This document shows positions 27,544 to 36,803 of a stretch of 64,000 bases of DNA, in pieces. The notes under the pieces were generated by a model. That model did no database searches. It was given only the letters and a program-made list of their open reading frames with translations, and was not told where the DNA came from. Made by a program: the position numbers and the translations under genes. This DNA comes from Novosphingobium sp. (GTDB taxonomy: Bacteria > Pseudomonadota > Alphaproteobacteria > Sphingomonadales > Sphingomonadaceae), in the NCBI RefSeq assembly GCF_027486195.1, contig NZ_JAIXPP010000059.1:78653-142652 (forward strand), in the 5' to 3' direction. Numbering within the stretch: position 1 is the first letter of the stretch; each line of letters begins with the position of its first letter.

Positions 27544-30207
27544 ATGAGCGCATACGTATTCCATTTCGGCGGCGGTGCTACCAACAACGACCCGCGCTCG
27601 CGCGACAAGACCATCACGGGCGGCAAGGGCGCGAACCTTGCCGAGATGGCGGGCATCGGCCTGCCGGTGCCTCCCGGCTTCACGATCAGCACCGAAGTCT
27701 GCACCGCCTACAACGCGGCGGGCAAGGCGTTTGACGACGACCTGCGCGCAGGCGTCGCCAATGGCGTCGCGCATATCGAGAAGGCGACGGGGCGCGTCTT
27801 CGGCGATCCGGCGAACCCGCTGCTCGTCTCGGTCCGCTCGGGCGCGCGCGTTTCGATGCCGGGCATGATGGATACCGTGCTCAACTTGGGCCTCAACGAC
27901 ACCACCGTCGAAGGCCTTGCCGCAGGGTCAGGCGACGCGCGCTTCGCGTGGGACAGCTACCGCCGCTTCATCCAGATGTATTCTGACGTGGTGCTCGGCC
28001 TCGATCACCACCGCTTCGAAGATGCTCTGGAAATCGCCAAGGAAGACAACGGCTTCTACGCCGATGTCGAGATGAGCGCGGAACATTGGCAGGCGCTCGT
28101 GGCCCAGTACAAGGCCATCGTCGCCGAAGAACTCGGCCGCCCGTTCCCGCAGGACGTCCACGAACAGCTCTGGGGCGCGATCGGCGCCGTGTTCGATTCG
28201 TGGGAAAGCGACCGCGCCAAGGTCTACCGCCGCCTCAATGCCATCCCGCATGATTGGGGCACCGCCGTCAACGTGCAGGCCATGGTCTTCGGCAACATGG
28301 GCGAAACCTCGGCCACCGGCGTCGCCTTCACGCGCGATCCCGCGACCGGCGAGCGCGCCTATTACGGCGAATGGCTGGTCAACGCGCAGGGCGAGGATGT
28401 CGTCGCCGGCATCCGCACCCCGCAGTACCTGACCAAGGCCGCGCGCGAGCGGGCAGGGGCCAAGCCCCTCTCGATGGAAGAGGCGATGCCCGAGGCCTAC
28501 GCCGAGCTCGCCCGCGTGTTCGATCTGCTCGAACTGCACTACAAGGACATGCAGGACATCGAGTTCACCGTCGAGCAGGGCAAGCTGTGGATGCTGCAGA
28601 CCCGCTCGGGCAAGCGCACCGCCAAGGCCGCGCTCAAGATGGCGGTGGACATGGCGCGCGAAGGTCTGATCGACGAGGCGACCGCAGTGAAGCGCGTCGA
28701 TCCCATGGCGCTCGACCAATTGCTGCACCCGACGCTCGATCCCAGCGCGCCGCGCGATGTGCTCACGCGCGGCTTGCCAGCCTCGCCGGGCGCCGCCACC
28801 GGCATCATCGTGTTTGATGCCGATAGCGCCGAACACCGCGCGCAGATGGGCGAGGATGTCATCCTCGTCCGCGTCGAAACCAGCCCTGAGGACATTCACG
28901 GCATGCACGCCGCCAAGGGCGTGCTCACCGCACGCGGCGGCATGACCAGCCACGCCGCCGTGGTCGCGCGCGGAATGGGCCGCCCCTGCGTTTCCGGTGC
29001 TTCAGGCCTCTCGATCGACATGGCGACCCGCACCGCGCGCATGGGCACGCGTGAGGTCAAGGAAGGCGAGGTCATCACGCTCGACGGATCGAACGGCGAT
29101 GTGATGCTCGGCGCTGTGCCGATGGTCGAACCTGAACTGGTCGGCGATTTTGCCGTGCTGATGGAGTGGGCCGACAAGCACCGCCGCATGAAAGTGCGCG
29201 CCAATGCCGAAACTCCGCTAGATTGCCAGGTCGCGCGCCAGTTCGGCGCCGAAGGCGTGGGCCTTTGCCGCACTGAACACATGTTCTTCGATGCGGGCCG
29301 TATCTCGCTGGTCCGCCAGATGATTCTGGCTGAGGATGAAGCCACCCGCCGCCGCGCGCTGAATAGCCTGCTGCCCGAACAGCGTGCCGATTTCACCGCG
29401 ATCTTCGAGGTCATGGCCGGGCTTCCCGTCACCATCCGCCTGCTCGATCCGCCGCTCCACGAATTCCTGCCCCATGGTGAGACGGAGTTCGAGGAGCTTT
29501 CCGAAGCGACCGGCCTCGGTGTAGATCACTTGAAGCGCCGCGCGGGCGAGCTCCACGAGTTCAACCCGATGCTCGGGCATCGGGGCTGCCGCCTGGGCAT
29601 AACGTTCCCCGAAATTTACGAGATGCAGGCCCGCGCGATCTTCGAGGCTGCCTGCGACGTCGCGGAGAAGTCGGGCGAAGCGCCCGTCCCAGAAGTCATG
29701 ATCCCGCTCGTCGCGACCCGCCGCGAGCTCCTCATCCTGCGCGCGCTCGTCGACCGCGCCGCCGAGGCCGTCTTCGCCGAGAAGGGCCGCACGCTCGAGT
29801 ACCTCGTCGGCACGATGATCGAACTGCCGCGCGCTGCGCTCATGGCGGGCGAAATCGCCGAAGAGGCCAAGTTCTTCTCGTTCGGCACCAACGACCTCAC
29901 GCAGACGACGCTCGGCGTCAGCCGCGACGATGCCGCCCGCTTCCTCGGGCCTTATGTCGAGCAGGGCATCTACCCGCGCGATCCCTTCGTCAGCCTCGAT
30001 ATCGAAGGCGTCGGCCAGCTCGTCGAGATGGCCGCCGTGCGCGGGCGCGAGACCCGGCCCGATATCAAGCTCGGCATCTGCGGCGAACATGGCGGCGATC
30101 CGGCTTCGATCGCGTTCTGCGAGAAGGTCGGTCTCGATTACGTCTCGGCCAGCCCCTACCGCGTACCGATTGCCCGGCTGGCGGCTGCGCAGGCGGCTTT
30201 GGGGTAG
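27544..30207 (+). CDS. ppdK: Pyruvate, phosphate dikinase
   Basis: Interconverts pyruvate + ATP + Pi and PEP + AMP + PPi; in a heterotroph it supplies PEP for gluconeogenesis. 887 aa. ATP-grasp N-domain (GGKGANLAEMAGIGLPVPPGF), swivelling His domain GGMTSHAAVVARGMGRPC with catalytic His near 471, and PEP-binding domain with GHRGCRLG near 680 and catalytic Cys in GICGEHGGDP near 846. The start MSAYVFHFGGG was chosen over an upstream TTG because family members begin there. It follows glyS after 74 bp; this order is common in the group. Confidence 0.97.
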   Translation: MSAYVFHFGGGATNNDPRSRDKTITGGKGANLAEMAGIGLPVPPGFTISTEVCTAYNAAGKAFDDDLRAGVANGVAHIEKATGRVFGDPANPLLVSVRSGARVSMPGMMDTVLNLGLNDTTVEGLAAGSGDARFAWDSYRRFIQMYSDVVLGLDHHRFEDALEIAKEDNGFYADVEMSAEHWQALVAQYKAIVAEELGRPFPQDVHEQLWGAIGAVFDSWESDRAKVYRRLNAIPHDWGTAVNVQAMVFGNMGETSATGVAFTRDPATGERAYYGEWLVNAQGEDVVAGIRTPQYLTKAARERAGAKPLSMEEAMPEAYAELARVFDLLELHYKDMQDIEFTVEQGKLWMLQTRSGKRTAKAALKMAVDMAREGLIDEATAVKRVDPMALDQLLHPTLDPSAPRDVLTRGLPASPGAATGIIVFDADSAEHRAQMGEDVILVRVETSPEDIHGMHAAKGVLTARGGMTSHAAVVARGMGRPCVSGASGLSIDMATRTARMGTREVKEGEVITLDGSNGDVMLGAVPMVEPELVGDFAVLMEWADKHRRMKVRANAETPLDCQVARQFGAEGVGLCRTEHMFFDAGRISLVRQMILAEDEATRRRALNSLLPEQRADFTAIFEVMAGLPVTIRLLDPPLHEFLPHGETEFEELSEATGLGVDHLKRRAGELHEFNPMLGHRGCRLGITFPEIYEMQARAIFEAACDVAEKSGEAPVPEVMIPLVATRRELLILRALVDRAAEAVFAEKGRTLEYLVGTMIELPRAALMAGEIAEEAKFFSFGTNDLTQTTLGVSRDDAARFLGPYVEQGIYPRDPFVSLDIEGVGQLVEMAAVRGRETRPDIKLGICGEHGGDPASIAFCEKVGLDYVSASPYRVPIARLAAAQAALG

Positions 30208-30239
30208 GGGCCAAGCGGCCCCACCAAACATTCGTCATT

Positions 30240-30290
30240 CCCGCGAATGCGGGAAAATAGGTGCCGAAAAATAGGGACTGTCCCTATTTT
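30240..30290. terminator. Repeat hairpin plus terminator between convergent genes
   Basis: A CCCGC-GAAT-GCGGG hairpin (30240-30253, part of a common 'TCATTCCCGCGAATGCGGG' repeat) is followed by AAAATAGGGA-CTG-TCCCTATTTT (30268-30290), a perfect 10-bp stem with A-rich and T-rich sides, suited to termination on both strands. Confidence 0.8.
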
Positions 30291-30304
30291 CTTGGCCCTA
30301 TTTT

Positions 30305-31117
30305 CTAGAACTTCGGCGCGCGCAGGGCTTTGGCCCAACCGCTCAGCGTCAGGATTGCGAAGCGCTCGGTCACACGCCCATCCGCGTCTGCCGCTGCCGC
30401 AAACGCATCTTGCGCACGTGCCAGGCCGGCCTTGCCCAGCACAGGGCCAGGCCGGACAAGGCAGCTCGAGAGGCCTTGGGCCCGCAAATCCTCCAGCAGC
30501 CGGGCAAAGCTCGCATAGCGCACATCCAGCATGCGACTGTCGCTCATCGGTTCGGCAAAGCCGCAGCGTTGGAGCAGGTCGCCGCCCGCCCGCACATCAA
30601 CTTGCGGATGGATGCGCGCAGCTGGGCGCGCGCCATCGGCAGCGACCATCACGTCGCGCAAGGCGGGCACGCTGCCCGCGCCGCACCAGCTCATGATCGC
30701 GAGGCCATTCGGCGCCAGCGCGCGGCGGATATGGACGAGCGCGCCGGGCAAGTCGTTGACCGTGCCGAGCGTGCCGAGGTGCGCGATCAGATCGAAGCTC
30801 GCCTCACCCGGCCAGGGCCGTTCTTCGTCGAGCGGCAGTTCGCCGGCAAGCGGTGCAGGATCGGCTCGCACGACTGCGCATCCCCGTGCGGCCAGCGCTT
30901 TTGCCAGCATGCCACTGATGTCGCCCACCAGCAGCGCACGCTTCGGTTCGTGACGCAGGAAGTCGAGCCGGTCGAGCACATCCTCGGCCATGTCCTCTGC
31001 CAGATAGTGCGCGGCATCTGGGCGGCACTGCAATGCGCGCATCCGCTGACGCTGCGAGCGGCGACGGGTGGGCGAAAAGATCGTCGGCGGCTTTTGGGGG
31101 GGAGGGGGCGTGGCCAT
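30305..31117 (-). CDS. SAM-dependent methyltransferase (BioC/NDUFAF5-like)
   Basis: 270 aa class I methyltransferase. It opens with MATPPPPQKPPTIFSPTRRR, then YLAEDMAEDVLDRLDFL, motif I ALLVGDISGMLAKALAARG (degenerate glycine loop), FDLIAHLGTLGTVNDLPGAL and FERLAI-like C-terminal sequence. This architecture, with the basic RRRSQRQR segment and a MAED helix before motif I, is that of the NDUFAF5-like group (arginine-hydroxylating/complex I assembly in eukaryotes); in bacteria the substrate is unknown. Divergent from comF, 79 bp apart, a pairing common in sphingomonads. Confidence 0.85.
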   Translation of the reverse strand: MATPPPPQKPPTIFSPTRRRSQRQRMRALQCRPDAAHYLAEDMAEDVLDRLDFLRHEPKRALLVGDISGMLAKALAARGCAVVRADPAPLAGELPLDEERPWPGEASFDLIAHLGTLGTVNDLPGALVHIRRALAPNGLAIMSWCGAGSVPALRDVMVAADGARPAARIHPQVDVRAGGDLLQRCGFAEPMSDSRMLDVRYASFARLLEDLRAQGLSSCLVRPGPVLGKAGLARAQDAFAAAADADGRVTERFAILTLSGWAKALRAPKF

Positions 31118-31196
31118 GGCATCCGCCCCTGCCGCGCCGCGTGCGCTCTGCCAAGCCCCTCTTGCCAATGGCGGCCTTCCGGGCGAGACTTTGGCC

Positions 31197-31970
31197 ATGG
31201 CGAAACCCGCGCTTCTTGCTCCGCTGATCGATCTGGTGTTCCCCCCGCGTTGCCCCCTGTGCGGCGATGCGTTGGCGCAGCAGGGCGGGTTATGCGCGGC
31301 GTGCTGGACGAAGCTGGCCGTGCCGGGCGAACCGGCCTGCTGCACCTGCCAGCGCCCGCTGGCTGACAGCGTGGTCCACTCCGGCGAGGTCCAGTGCGCG
31401 CCGTGCATGGCAAACCCGCCGCGCCACGCGGGCATCGCGGCGGCCACGCTCTACAACGATGCTTCGCGCGAACTCGTGCTAGCGTTCAAGCGCGGCAAGC
31501 GCATCGCGCTGGCTGACCTGCTCTCACGCCTCATGGTGCGGCGCCTGCCGGATCTGCAGGGCGAATGGCTGGTGGTGCCGGTGCCGCTCCATCGCTGGCG
31601 GCTGTGGGAGCGCGGGTTCAATCAGTCTGCGCTGCTCGCGGAGCGGATTGCGCGGACGGTCAATCAGCCGCTGGTGGTAGATGCGCTGGAACGCCGCAAG
31701 CGCACGCCCTCGCTCGGCGGCCTCGGCAAGCGCGCGCGGGCTGATGCGCTGCGCGGCGCGATCAGCGCGCACCCGCGCCGTGCCGAGCGGCTGAAAGGCG
31801 CCCGGGTACTACTGGTCGATGATGTGATGACGAGCGGCGCCACGACCGATGCCTGCCTTGCCGCGCTGCGCAAGGCGGGCGCGGCCGAAGTGCGCATCGC
31901 CTGCTTTGCGCGTGTGCTCGATGAGGCACTCGATCAGGCAGGCCGCGAGGACGCACCGCTGGCGGCGTGA
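31197..31970 (+). CDS. ComF-family phosphoribosyltransferase-like protein
   Basis: 257 aa. N-terminal zinc finger (FPPRCPLCGDAL, LCAACW, CCTCQRPL, QCAPCM) followed by a PRTase fold with VPVPLHRWRLWERGFNQS and the PRPP motif VLLVDDVMTSGATTDACL near residue 203. ComF/GntX proteins take part in DNA uptake machinery in naturally transformable bacteria; in many others the role is unknown. The ATG at MAKPALLAPLIDLVFPP fits the family N-terminus. Its 3' end is followed by a hairpin at 31994. Confidence 0.92.
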   Translation: MAKPALLAPLIDLVFPPRCPLCGDALAQQGGLCAACWTKLAVPGEPACCTCQRPLADSVVHSGEVQCAPCMANPPRHAGIAAATLYNDASRELVLAFKRGKRIALADLLSRLMVRRLPDLQGEWLVVPVPLHRWRLWERGFNQSALLAERIARTVNQPLVVDALERRKRTPSLGGLGKRARADALRGAISAHPRRAERLKGARVLLVDDVMTSGATTDACLAALRKAGAAEVRIACFARVLDEALDQAGREDAPLAA

Positions 31971-31983
31971 GATTTCCGGAGCC

Positions 31984-32280
31984 TGAAACACGAAACGCCC
32001 GGAGCGTTCACTCCGGGCGTTCCCGTGACGATACCTGATCGGTTCGGATCCATCCAGTCACGGCCTGCCCCTCGCGGCCCCAGCTTCTGCTGGTGTAGTG
32101 ACGGATGACGGACCCTGCCGAAATCCCTGAGCGTTTTTTCCGAGAGCCTCGCTGCTCTGCCCGTTTCGGGGAGCGGCGCCGCTTTCGGGCCCCATGTGAT
32201 TCCAACCCTGAACTTTGGCCTGTATGCGTGCGCCCGGGTGGTTAACCCGGTTCGTGTTTGCAGCTCCCTCAAGCCGCACG
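31984..32280 (-). ncRNA. Candidate small RNA in comF-hisI gap (minus strand)
   Basis: The 344-bp gap between comF and hisI has no convincing protein on either strand. On the minus strand it is rich in stems (CCGGGTTAACCACCCGG near its 5' side, several GC hairpins) and ends in AACGCCCGGAG-loop-CTCCGGGCGTT followed by TTTCGTGTTTC, which is more T-rich than the plus-strand side of the same hairpin. No match to tmRNA, RNase P, SRP or 6S motifs was recognised. Could instead simply be a hisI leader. Confidence 0.3.
31994..32021. terminator. Strong hairpin terminator after comF
   Basis: AACGCCCGGAG and CTCCGGGCGTT form a perfect 11-bp stem with loop CGTTCA. The minus-strand side runs into TTTCGTGTTTC, the plus-strand side into CCCGTGACG. 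Confidence 0.8.
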
Positions 32281-32314
32281 CCCTTCATCCGCCATTGCCG
32301 GGCGAGGTTAAAGC

Positions 32315-32785
32315 ATGTTGTGCAAGACCCATGGATTTTGGCCGGAGCATGTGGTTATCCTGCAACAAAATGACACCCGCGCTGCGAAAGGCCTGCCCAT
32401 TTCCATCCAATCGCCCGAAACCGAGCTGCGTGAGCAGGGTGCGGTGTTCATGCCGCGCTTCGACTCAGCCGGACTCGTCACCGCCGTTGCGGTCGATCAC
32501 GCCAGCGGACAGCTGCTCATGCTGGCACACATGGATGCGGAGGCGATTGCCCGCACGCGCGAGACCGGCTTTGCCCACTTCCATTCGCGATCGCGCGGGC
32601 GGCTGTGGATGAAAGGCGAGAGCTCGGGCCACGTGCTCAAGGTGATCGAGATTCGCGTCGATTGCGATCAGGATGCGCTGGAGCTCCGGGTCGAGGCGGC
32701 GGGCCCGGCCTGCCACACCTTGGCGCCCTCGTGCTTCTACCGCAGGCTTGATGCGGACGGCGGGCTGGAGCGGATCGATAGTTGA
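32315..32785 (+). CDS. hisI: Phosphoribosyl-AMP cyclohydrolase
   Basis: Third step of histidine synthesis, opening the adenine ring of PR-AMP. The catalytic part contains SGQLLMLAHMDAEAIARTRETG, HFHSRSRGRLWMKGESSGH and the zinc/magnesium site CDQDALELRVEAAGPACH with a later SCFYR. It is 156 aa, about 20-30 residues longer at the N-terminus than usual. The ATG given has GAGG 7 bp upstream; an internal ATG at MPRFDS (32450) is the fallback if the extension is not translated. No other his gene is nearby. Confidence 0.93.
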   Translation: MLCKTHGFWPEHVVILQQNDTRAAKGLPISIQSPETELREQGAVFMPRFDSAGLVTAVAVDHASGQLLMLAHMDAEAIARTRETGFAHFHSRSRGRLWMKGESSGHVLKVIEIRVDCDQDALELRVEAAGPACHTLAPSCFYRRLDADGGLERIDS

Positions 32786-32797
32786 CGCTTACGTAAA
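32782..32797. promoter_or_regulatory. LiuR-type operator
   Basis: TTGACGCTTACGTAAA is an imperfect palindrome with arms TTGACG and CGTAAA. It resembles the operators of LiuR-like MerR regulators, and it lies 22 bp before the MerR gene, overlapping the hisI stop. Autoregulation of the MerR-dehydrogenase unit is the likely role. Confidence 0.6.
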
Positions 32798-32818
32798 GGG
32801 TAGTTAGGTCGTGCGGGC

Positions 32819-33361
32819 ATGTCCTCGCGTCCCATCACCACGAGTCCGGCCAATACCGCGAACCAGGAACGGATGCCGGTCGCCCAGACCCGCCGGGCAG
32901 ACTCGGCCCGCAGCAGTGATCACACCGGGCACTTGCACCAGCCCGATGCGCTCGCGCGCGAACAGTTCACCATCTCCGATCTTTCGAGCGAATTCGGTGT
33001 TACCGCGCGCGCGCTGCGTTTCTATGAAGACGAGGGCCTGATCGCGCCGACCCGCGTCGGCCTTGCCCGCATCTATTCGAAGCGCGACCGGGCGCGGCTG
33101 GCCTGGATCATGCGCGCCAAGAACGTGGGGTTCAGCCTCTCCGAAATCCGCGACATGATCGACTTGTACGATCTGGGCGACGGGCGCGCGAAGCAGCGCC
33201 GCGTGACGATCGACAAGTGCCGCGAGCGCATCGACAACCTCAAGCGCCAGCAGGCCGATATCAATGCGACGATTGCCGAACTCAACAGTTTCGTCGCGCT
33301 GCTGATCGAGCGGGAGAAGCTCGAGGGCCGCCCGGTCAACCTTGATGGCGATCCTGAATAA
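32819..33361 (+). CDS. MerR-family regulator (LiuR-like)
   Basis: 180 aa. A disordered N-terminal 48 residues precede the MerR helix-turn-helix [25 protein letters not shown] (read in two overlapping parts) and a dimerisation coiled coil ([21 protein letters not shown]). No metal-binding Cys set is present. The pattern RFYEDEGL...[11 protein letters not shown]...GFSLSEI is that of LiuR, which controls branched-chain amino acid and fatty acid degradation. It is 21 bp upstream of an acyl-CoA dehydrogenase and has a matching operator before it, so it likely senses an acyl-CoA. Confidence 0.9.
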   Translation: MSSRPITTSPANTANQERMPVAQTRRADSARSSDHTGHLHQPDALAREQFTISDLSSEFGVTARALRFYEDEGLIAPTRVGLARIYSKRDRARLAWIMRAKNVGFSLSEIRDMIDLYDLGDGRAKQRRVTIDKCRERIDNLKRQQADINATIAELNSFVALLIEREKLEGRPVNLDGDPE

Positions 33362-33382
33362 CCTTTCGAGAGGACCTGAATC

Positions 33383-35182
33383 ATGCCCGTTTTCCAGGCG
33401 CCGACCCGCGACACCCGTTTTGTCGTCAATGAAGTGCTGGGCCTTGAAGGCTACGGCCATCTGCCGGGCTTCGAGGCCGCGACCCGCGATCTGACCGACA
33501 GCGTGATCGAGGAGGCCGGGCGCTTTGTGAACGAAGTCGTCGCCCCGCTCAATCTCTCGGGCGATCAGGAAGGCTGCACCCGCCACCCGGATGGCAGCGT
33601 GACGACGCCGAAGGGCTTCAAGGAAGCCTATGCGCGCTACATCGAGGCGGGCTGGGGCACGCTCGCCGCGCCGGAGATCTACGGCGGGCAGGGCCTGCCG
33701 CATGTCATCGGCTTCGTGATGGAAGAATACCTTGCCAGCGCCAACCAGGCCTTCGCGATGTATCCGGGCCTTGCCAATGGTGCGATCTCGGCGATCTCGT
33801 CCAAGGGCTCGCCCGAGCAGCAGGCGATGTACCTGCCCAGGATGGTGAGCGGCGAATGGCTCGGCACGATGAATCTGACCGAGCCGCACTGCGGCACCGA
33901 CCTCGGCCTGATCCGCACCCGCGCAGAGCCGCAGGCGGACGGTTCCTACGCCATCACCGGTACCAAGATCTTCATCTCCGCGGGCGATCATGACCTGTGC
34001 GAGAACATCATCCACCTCGTACTGGCCAAGACCCCGGGCGCGCCGGAATCGAGCAAGGGCATCTCGTTGTTCATCGTGCCCAAGTTCATCGTGAACGCCG
34101 ATGGCTCTCTGGGGGACCGCAATGCCGTCTCGGTCGGATCGATCGAGCACAAGATGGGCATCCACGGCAACGCGACCTGCGTGATGAACTACGATGGCGC
34201 GAAAGGCTGGCTGATCGGCGAGGAGAACAAGGGCCTCGCGGCGATGTTCATCATGATGAACGCGGCGCGCCTCGGCGTCGGCATCCAGGGCCTCGCGCAG
34301 GCGGAAGCTTCGTACCAGAACGCGGTGCTCTATGCGCAGGAGCGTCGGCAGGGCCGCGCGCTGACCGGGCCGGCCGAGCCGCAGCAGAAGGCCGATCCGC
34401 TGCTCGTGCACCCTGACGTGCGGCGTATGCTCATGGACGCCAAGATGTTCATCGGCGGGATGCGCGCGCTGTGCCTTTGGGGCGCTCTGCAAGTCGATCT
34501 CTCGCACAAGGCCGCGACCGAGGAAGAGCGGCAGGCCGCCGACGACCTCATCAGCCTGCTGACCCCTGTGATCAAGGGCTATGGCACCGACATGGGCTAC
34601 AAGACCGCGACCGACATGCAGCAGGTGTGGGGCGGGCACGGCTACATCGCCGAGAACGGCATGGACCAGTTCGTGCGCGATGCGCGCATCGCGATGATCT
34701 ACGAAGGTGCCAACGGCGTGCAGGCGATGGACCTCGTCGGCCGCAAGCTCGCGCTCAACGGCGGCCGGGCGATCCAGCGCCTGTTCGCGGTGATCGATGC
34801 CGAATGCGCAGAGGAAAGCGCGGACGAGACGGTCAGGCTGGTGGCCGAGCGCCTCGCCAAGACCGTCGGCCACCTCAAGGCGGCCACAATGTGGTTCATG
34901 CAGCACGCCATGGCTGACCGCAACGCGATCGGCGCGGGCGCCTATGCCTATATGACGCTGACCGGCGTGGTCTCGCTCGGCCTGATGTGGCTGCGCATGG
35001 CCAAGGTTTCGGCTGCGGCGCTGGGCCAGGAAGGCGCGGACAAGTCCTTCTACGAAGCCAAGCTGCTCTGCGCCAAGCACTGGGCGCTGCGCTGCGCCCC
35101 GCAGGCGGGTTCGCTGCGCTATGAAGTGGAAGCGGGCGCCGAGACGGTGATGGGGCTGACGGCCGAGCAGTTCGCCGCCTAG
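33383..35182 (+). CDS. Large acyl-CoA dehydrogenase (FadE5/DmdC-like)
   Basis: FAD-dependent alpha,beta-dehydrogenation of an acyl-CoA. 599 aa, the long-chain type with a C-terminal extra domain. Seen: an N-terminal helical extension, GWGTLAAPEIYGGQGLP, FAD/substrate strand LTEPHCGTDLGLIRTRA, GIHGNATCVMNYDGA, and catalytic base Glu in IYEGANGVQAMDL near residue 440. The group includes 3-methylthiopropanoyl-CoA dehydrogenase and FadE5; the chain-length specificity cannot be told. Cotranscribed with the MerR gene, AGAGGA ribosome site before the ATG. Confidence 0.94.
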   Translation: MPVFQAPTRDTRFVVNEVLGLEGYGHLPGFEAATRDLTDSVIEEAGRFVNEVVAPLNLSGDQEGCTRHPDGSVTTPKGFKEAYARYIEAGWGTLAAPEIYGGQGLPHVIGFVMEEYLASANQAFAMYPGLANGAISAISSKGSPEQQAMYLPRMVSGEWLGTMNLTEPHCGTDLGLIRTRAEPQADGSYAITGTKIFISAGDHDLCENIIHLVLAKTPGAPESSKGISLFIVPKFIVNADGSLGDRNAVSVGSIEHKMGIHGNATCVMNYDGAKGWLIGEENKGLAAMFIMMNAARLGVGIQGLAQAEASYQNAVLYAQERRQGRALTGPAEPQQKADPLLVHPDVRRMLMDAKMFIGGMRALCLWGALQVDLSHKAATEEERQAADDLISLLTPVIKGYGTDMGYKTATDMQQVWGGHGYIAENGMDQFVRDARIAMIYEGANGVQAMDLVGRKLALNGGRAIQRLFAVIDAECAEESADETVRLVAERLAKTVGHLKAATMWFMQHAMADRNAIGAGAYAYMTLTGVVSLGLMWLRMAKVSAAALGQEGADKSFYEAKLLCAKHWALRCAPQAGSLRYEVEAGAETVMGLTAEQFAA

Positions 35183-35880
35183 AACACCTCGGCGAACAGC
35201 CCCGTCAGCGCTGCCCAGCTCTGGCGGTCGGCGCTGGCATCATAGCCGATGGCGGGAACGCCGCGCGCGTCACTGCCGGGATCGGTGAAGCCGTGCTTCA
35301 CGCCGCTGTAGGCGTGGAAGTGCCAGTTGGCCGCAGCAGCGTCCATTTCGTCCCAGAAGGCCGTGACTTGCGAACGCGGGACGAGCGGATCGGCATCGCC
35401 GTGGCAGACGAGGATACGCGCCTTGACCGCGCCCGGGGCGGCGGGTCTGGCCGTATCGAGCAGGCCATGAAAGCTGGCGGCGAGGACAATGTCGGCCCCT
35501 TCGCGCGCGAGTTCGAGCGCGGCCTGCCCGCCCATGCAATAGCCGATGGCAGCGGTCTTGAGGCCCTGCGCTTCCGGCAGTCCGGTCAACGCATCGAGTG
35601 CGGCGCGCAGGCGGGCGCGGTAGACATCGACCGAGGCCCTAAGTGCGCCAGCCAGCTGCATCGAATGCTCGAAATCGCGCACCGGCTGGCCATAGAAATC
35701 GGCGACCAGCGCGAGGAATCCGGCATCAGCCAGCATCGCCGCACGCCGCTCCATCGGCGGGTTCGGGTTCATGATCGTCGGCAGGACAAGCACTGCGCCG
35801 CGCGCCGCGCCGATGGGGCGGGCGAGCCACCCCGTCAGCGCGGTATCACCATCGGAATAGGTCACCGGTTCGAGCGCCAT
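35179..35880 (-). CDS. Dienelactone hydrolase-family protein
   Basis: 233 aa alpha/beta hydrolase. The nucleophile elbow GYCMGGQAALELA carries Cys rather than Ser, as in dienelactone hydrolases. Acid residue in CHGDADPLVPRSQ and His in GVKHGFTDPGSDA complete the triad. Start MALEPVTYSDGD; its ATG is 5 bp after the cysK stop. Convergent with the acyl-CoA dehydrogenase, the two coding ends overlapping by 4 bp. Physiological substrate unknown; no chlorocatechol genes nearby. Confidence 0.93.
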   Translation of the reverse strand: MALEPVTYSDGDTALTGWLARPIGAARGAVLVLPTIMNPNPPMERRAAMLADAGFLALVADFYGQPVRDFEHSMQLAGALRASVDVYRARLRAALDALTGLPEAQGLKTAAIGYCMGGQAALELAREGADIVLAASFHGLLDTARPAAPGAVKARILVCHGDADPLVPRSQVTAFWDEMDAAAANWHFHAYSGVKHGFTDPGSDARGVPAIGYDASADRQSWAALTGLFAEVF

Positions 35881-35885
35881 CCCGA

Positions 35886-36803
35886 TCACTCCGGCAGGAA
35901 GTCCGGCACCGAGAGGTAGCGTTCGCCGGTATCGTAGTTGAAGCCGAGCACGCGGCTGCCGGCGGGCAGTTCCGGCAGTTTCTGGGCGATGGCGGCGAGC
36001 GTCGCGCCCGAACTGATGCCGACGAGCATGCCTTCCTCGCGCGCGGCGCGGCGGGCCCATTCCTTGGCATCGGCGGGATCGACCTGAATCGCGCCGTCGA
36101 TTGACTGGGTGTGGAGGTTGCCGGGGATGAATCCGGCGCCGATACCCTGAATCGGGTGCGGCGCGGGCTGGCCGCCCGAGATAACCGGCGAAAGCGTCGG
36201 CTCGACCGCCCAGGCTTTCATGGTTGGCCAATGGCCTTTGAGCATTTCGGCACAGCCCGTGAGGTGTCCGCCGGTGCCCACGCCGGTGATCAGCGCGTCG
36301 ATCGGGGCATCGGCAAAGTCCGCCAGAATCTCCGCGGCGGTGGTCCGCACATGGACGGCAACGTTGGCCGGATTGTCGAACTGCGCGGGCATCCATGCGC
36401 CCGGAGTCTGCTCGACGATTTCGAGGGCGCGGGCGATGGCGCCCTTCATGCCCTTCTCGCGCGGGGTGAGGTCGAAGCTGGCGCCATAGGCCAGCATCAG
36501 CCGCCGCCGCTCGAGCGACATCGATTCGGGCATGACGAGCACGAGCTTGTAGCCCTTGACCGCCGCGACCATGGCAAGGCCGATGCCGGTGTTGCCCGAA
36601 GTCGGCTCAACGATGGTGCCGCCGGGCTTGAGGCTACCGTCAGCCTCCGCCGCCTCGATCATGGCAAGGGCGATGCGGTCCTTGATCGAACCGCCGGGAT
36701 TGGTGCGTTCGCTCTTCACCCATACCTCGTGGTCGGGAAACAGGCGGGAGAGGCGAATGTGCGGAGTATTGCCGATAGTGGCGAGAATATTGGCCGCTTT
36801 CAT
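35886..36803 (-). CDS. cysK: Cysteine synthase A (O-acetylserine sulfhydrylase)
   Basis: PLP enzyme that joins sulfide and O-acetylserine to cysteine. 305 aa. PLP Lys in [11 protein letters not shown] (K41), substrate loop [12 protein letters not shown] (about 66-77), phosphate-binding [10 protein letters not shown] near 178 and FSGGATL-like [11 protein letters not shown] near 264. The start overlaps the stop of the MFS gene (ATGA), so it is in the same transcript as the transporter and probably the TonB-dependent receptor. Confidence 0.96.
   Translation of the reverse strand: MKAANILATIGNTPHIRLSRLFPDHEVWVKSERTNPGGSIKDRIALAMIEAAEADGSLKPGGTIVEPTSGNTGIGLAMVAAVKGYKLVLVMPESMSLERRRLMLAYGASFDLTPREKGMKGAIARALEIVEQTPGAWMPAQFDNPANVAVHVRTTAAEILADFADAPIDALITGVGTGGHLTGCAEMLKGHWPTMKAWAVEPTLSPVISGGQPAPHPIQGIGAGFIPGNLHTQSIDGAIQVDPADAKEWARRAAREEGMLVGISSGATLAAIAQKLPELPAGSRVLGFNYDTGERYLSVPDFLPE

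Noticed and set aside
31934..32272. Protein of 112 aa on the minus strand in the comF-hisI gap
   Set aside because: No ribosome site, no family, extends into comF; the region looks structured and non-coding.
32804..35080. 758-codon frame opposite the MerR and acyl-CoA dehydrogenase genes
   Set aside because: Shadow of the dehydrogenase in GC-rich codons; no recognisable motif.
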